A stretch of DNA of 64,000 nucleotides from NCBI RefSeq assembly GCF_000021985.1, contig NC_011901.1:2676501-2740500 (forward strand). The letters are read 5' to 3'. Under the pieces are notes generated by a model that had not been told where the DNA came from, did no database searches, and saw only the letters and a list, made by a program, of their open reading frames with translations. Positions 62,010 to 64,000 of this stretch are shown one piece after another (positions within the stretch are counted from its first letter, which is position 1; the number at the start of each line of letters is the position of its first letter). The position numbers and the translations under genes were made by a program. Source of the stretch: Thioalkalivibrio sulfidiphilus HL-EbGr7. GTDB lineage: Bacteria > Pseudomonadota > Gammaproteobacteria > Ectothiorhodospirales > Ectothiorhodospiraceae.

Positions 62010-62774
62010 TCACGGCACGTAGATCATCTTTCGAGTCATACCCCCATCCACCACGAAGTTCTGCCCGGTGATGAAGCCTGCGTCAGGCGAAAGCAGGAAT
62101 GCCACCAATGCGGCGATATCCTGTGGCCGACCTACCCGACCCACGGGATGCTGCTCATGGTCCACTGCCCTATGATCAGCAGGATGTCGGTCGGAGCGCT
62201 TGCGCCATTCACTGACATCGATCCAGCCCGGGCTGACGGCATTGACCCGGATCTCCGGCCCCAGGCTCATGGCCAGGGCATGGGTCAGGGCCACCAGCCC
62301 GCCCTTGCTCGCCACATAGGCCTCGGTGTCGGGTTCCGACTGCAGGGCGCGGGTGGAGGCGATGTTGACGATGGCGCCCCGGGTCCGGCGCAGATGGGGG
62401 GCGGCGTGTTTCACGGTGAGGAAGGCGCCGGTGAGATTGGTCGTGATCACGCGCTGCCAGTCCGCCAGCGACAGCGACTCGACCGGACCCAGGAAGGGAT
62501 CGGCGATGCCGGCGTTGTTGACCACCCCGTCGAGACGCCCGAAGGCCTCGACCGTGGCCGCGATGCTGCCGGCCACCGCGGACTCGTCACGCACGTCCGA
62601 GTGCAGAAAGCGCAGCGAATCCCCGGCCCCCAGCTCCTCCAGGCATTCCTGTCCCGCCTCGGCGTCGATGTCCGAGATGACCACCGCATAGCCTTCTCCA
62701 AGCAGGTGGGCAGCGATCCCCTTGCCGATGCCCTGGGCACCGCCGGTGACATAGACCACGCGTCTGCTGCTCAT
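62010..62774 (-). CDS. Short-chain dehydrogenase/reductase
   Basis: A 254-residue SDR. The nucleotide-binding site is [14 protein letters not shown] is present, and the catalytic residues are Ser140 with Tyr153 and Lys157 in AYVASKGG. A variable loop rich in His (about 195-215) covers the active site. Substrate unknown. It ends in [15 protein letters not shown], typical of classical SDRs. GGAGAGAG precedes the ATG. Confidence 0.92.
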   Translation of the reverse strand: MSSRRVVYVTGGAQGIGKGIAAHLLGEGYAVVISDIDAEAGQECLEELGAGDSLRFLHSDVRDESAVAGSIAATVEAFGRLDGVVNNAGIADPFLGPVESLSLADWQRVITTNLTGAFLTVKHAAPHLRRTRGAIVNIASTRALQSEPDTEAYVASKGGLVALTHALAMSLGPEIRVNAVSPGWIDVSEWRKRSDRHPADHRAVDHEQHPVGRVGRPQDIAALVAFLLSPDAGFITGQNFVVDGGMTRKMIYVP

Positions 62775-62803
62775 CAGGCTCTCTCCGGGTTCGGGATTCG
62801 GTT

Positions 62804-63328
62804 TCAGGGCGCGCGCCCGGGTTCGGCCTTCCGGGCCTTGAGTGCTTCCATGTGCTCGATGAGTCCGTCGGTGGTCTCCTTGAGCAATTCCAGTTCCTCG
62901 ACGGACAGATCGTCGAGCCTTTCCAGGTTGTACTCGATGGTGTCGATGATCTGCTTCGCGGGGCGTTGCAGCGGGCGCATGAAGTAGGCCGTGACCGTGG
63001 CCACGATGGTGCCGAAGAACAGCACCGAGCCCAGCACGATCCAGAGCGCGCCGATGAATCGCGCCGTGCCCGTCACGGGGGTGTCCGCGATGCCGGCGGT
63101 GGAGAAGGCCGCCACGCCCCAGTAGAGCGCCGCGCCGTAGCCATCGATGGATGATCCGTCCGCAGCGCGCTCGGCCAGGAGCATGCCTGCGGCGAACAGC
63201 AACCACAGCCCCACGAGCAGCAACAACATCCACACGAACGGCGTATGGAACATCACGTCGCGCAGGAAGCGCTGCAGGCGTTTGCGATGTCTGTGTGTCA
63301 CAGGCCTGAATATACGCCCATTTGGCAT
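62804..63328 (-). CDS. Ion-channel-family protein with atypical filter
   Basis: A 174-residue protein with two helices ([20 protein letters not shown] and [20 protein letters not shown]) around a pore loop [20 protein letters not shown]. Potassium channels have TVGYGD-like filters. Here TAGIAD stands in that place, so selectivity may differ. An acidic helical tail follows. It lies 29 bases upstream of the SDR gene on the same strand. The start at 63328 is likely, with a weak ribosome site. Confidence 0.72.
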   Translation of the reverse strand: MPNGRIFRPVTHRHRKRLQRFLRDVMFHTPFVWMLLLLVGLWLLFAAGMLLAERAADGSSIDGYGAALYWGVAAFSTAGIADTPVTGTARFIGALWIVLGSVLFFGTIVATVTAYFMRPLQRPAKQIIDTIEYNLERLDDLSVEELELLKETTDGLIEHMEALKARKAEPGRAP

Positions 63329-63483
63329 GGGCAACAGCGGCCCGCGGCAGTGACCCGCCGCAGCTTCTATACTTTTGAATTGTACCCACACCCCGCCGTC
63401 CGGCCAGCCAGGCACGGTGCCGGGCTTGTTCCCCAGGGATGACCAGAGGAGGACACACGCACCATCCAACCGGAGGAATCATC

Positions 63484-63960
63484 ATGACTGCACACGTCTG
63501 TCGTCAGTGCAGTGCCGATGTCTCGGTACTGCGACTGGATCGCGTCGAGGGCGAGAACAGCGGCATCCACGTCACCATCGAGGGCCTGCCCGTCCTGGAC
63601 TGCAGCAACGGCCACCGGCGCTTTCCCACGCCGGACTTCCCGCTTGAATTCATCCGCCACCTGGTGGAATCCGAGGCCCTGGATGGCGTCACGCCCGCCG
63701 TTCAGAAGGGCCTGTTCCGCAAGCGCCTGCTCTGCCCAGCCTGCGGCAAGGAACTCTCCTCGGTGGCCGAAGACCGGCGCAACGGCCGCGCGCACGTAGC
63801 GGTGCCGGAAGGAGACCCGGTGGCGGTGGAAGTGATCGTGCCCCTGTATCGCTGCCCGGCCTGCGACAAGCAGGCCAGCGAACCGGAGTCGGGGCTTCAG
63901 CGCGATGTCATGCAGGCGGTGGCCAACGCGTTTCGCAGCGCGGAGATCCCGCCGGGCTAA
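63484..63960 (+). CDS. Zinc-ribbon protein, hypothetical
   Basis: A 158-residue protein with CRQC near the start, a lone CSNGHRR, CPACGKE in the middle and CPACDKQ near the end. This spacing suggests two zinc ribbons. No family name can be given. CGGAGG precedes the ATG. It is divergent from the ion-channel gene. Confidence 0.68.
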   Translation: MTAHVCRQCSADVSVLRLDRVEGENSGIHVTIEGLPVLDCSNGHRRFPTPDFPLEFIRHLVESEALDGVTPAVQKGLFRKRLLCPACGKELSSVAEDRRNGRAHVAVPEGDPVAVEVIVPLYRCPACDKQASEPESGLQRDVMQAVANAFRSAEIPPG

Positions 63961-64000
63961 TCCGATTCGCCCAGGGTGGTGGTCAGGGAGATCCGCTCGC
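63957..64000 (-). CDS. Possible C-terminal end of a minus-strand gene
   Basis: An open frame on the minus strand enters from the right edge and ends [13 protein letters not shown] with TAG at 63957-63959, overlapping the previous stop by three bases. Only 13 residues are visible, so coding is tentative. Confidence 0.3.
   Translation of the reverse strand, partial: ERISLTTTLGESD

Noticed and set aside
62775-63485. N-terminal extension of the short-chain dehydrogenase
   Set aside because: The extension is antisense-like, overlaps the ion-channel gene and lacks any domain. The ATG at 62774 has a good ribosome site and gives the normal SDR length.

Overview
The window is GC-rich, densely coded DNA from a gammaproteobacterium. 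Gene content suggests a respiring, sulfur-handling, denitrification-capable member of the Chromatiales/Ectothiorhodospiraceae type. The evidence is a complete Tat-type nitrous oxide reductase cluster, NnrS, a YeeE/YedE sulfur transporter with TusA, a DsrE-like protein, a rhodanese, FabA, osmoregulated glucan genes and a full glyoxylate-bypass set. Genus is inference only. No rRNA, tRNA, CRISPR array or prophage was seen.

Layout. 1-12.5 kb: housekeeping and hypothetical genes (OmpW porin, rhodanese, FabA, DUF3581 protein, MFS carrier, parvulin, EamA protein, FHA protein, LysR regulator). 12.9-18.5 kb: glyoxylate locus with aceB (+), an RraA-like gene and aceA (-), and divergent aceK (+). 18.8-21.4 kb: a tightly coupled TetR / DUF488 / methyltransferase operon divergent from a metallo-beta-lactamase-fold gene. 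21.7-24.5 kb: a TldD/PmbA pair whose second gene carries a single-base frameshift. 24.5-25.8 kb: nnrS behind a near-consensus NsrR operator. 27-34.7 kb: nosRZDFYL. 34.8-37.1 kb: a sigma-54 enhancer-binding regulator followed by an OsmC-family gene with a textbook -24/-12 promoter and paired palindromes. 38.9-42.5 kb: a GlxA-type regulator, a methyltransferase and a DUF4010/MgtC membrane protein. 42.6-43.2 kb: a decayed sdaA. 43.3-48.2 kb: an overlapping opgG / small ORF / opgH / Ca2+ antiporter operon. 52.3-58.1 kb: one compact minus-strand unit of YeeE, TusA, PAS-GGDEF-EAL, GGDEF and GNAT genes, linking sulfur import to cyclic-di-GMP turnover. 58.4-64 kb: a MOSC protein beside a 25-bp repeat cluster, an MscS channel, a short-chain dehydrogenase, an ion-channel-like protein and a zinc-ribbon protein.

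The most unusual feature is the intergenic DNA. It holds several unrelated low-complexity inverted-repeat families (ATTCAAG; GAAGTGTGAATTGGGAAG; the nested CTCTCGCGGAGGCGCAGAG/CTCTCACGGAGCCACGG family), a 263-bp element with 22-bp terminal inverted repeats plus a degenerate second copy, REP-like hairpins and a short direct-repeat cluster. Most lie at gene 3' ends, often between convergent genes. Two genes (the PmbA-like protein and YeeE) each have exactly one extra base at a run of four G. This is either sequencing error or real frame switching and should be resolved before the proteins are used.

Regulatory sites point to oxygen and nitric oxide control: a perfect FNR-type box before ompW, an FNR-like box before nosR, an NsrR-type box before nnrS, and the sigma-54 promoter before the OsmC gene.
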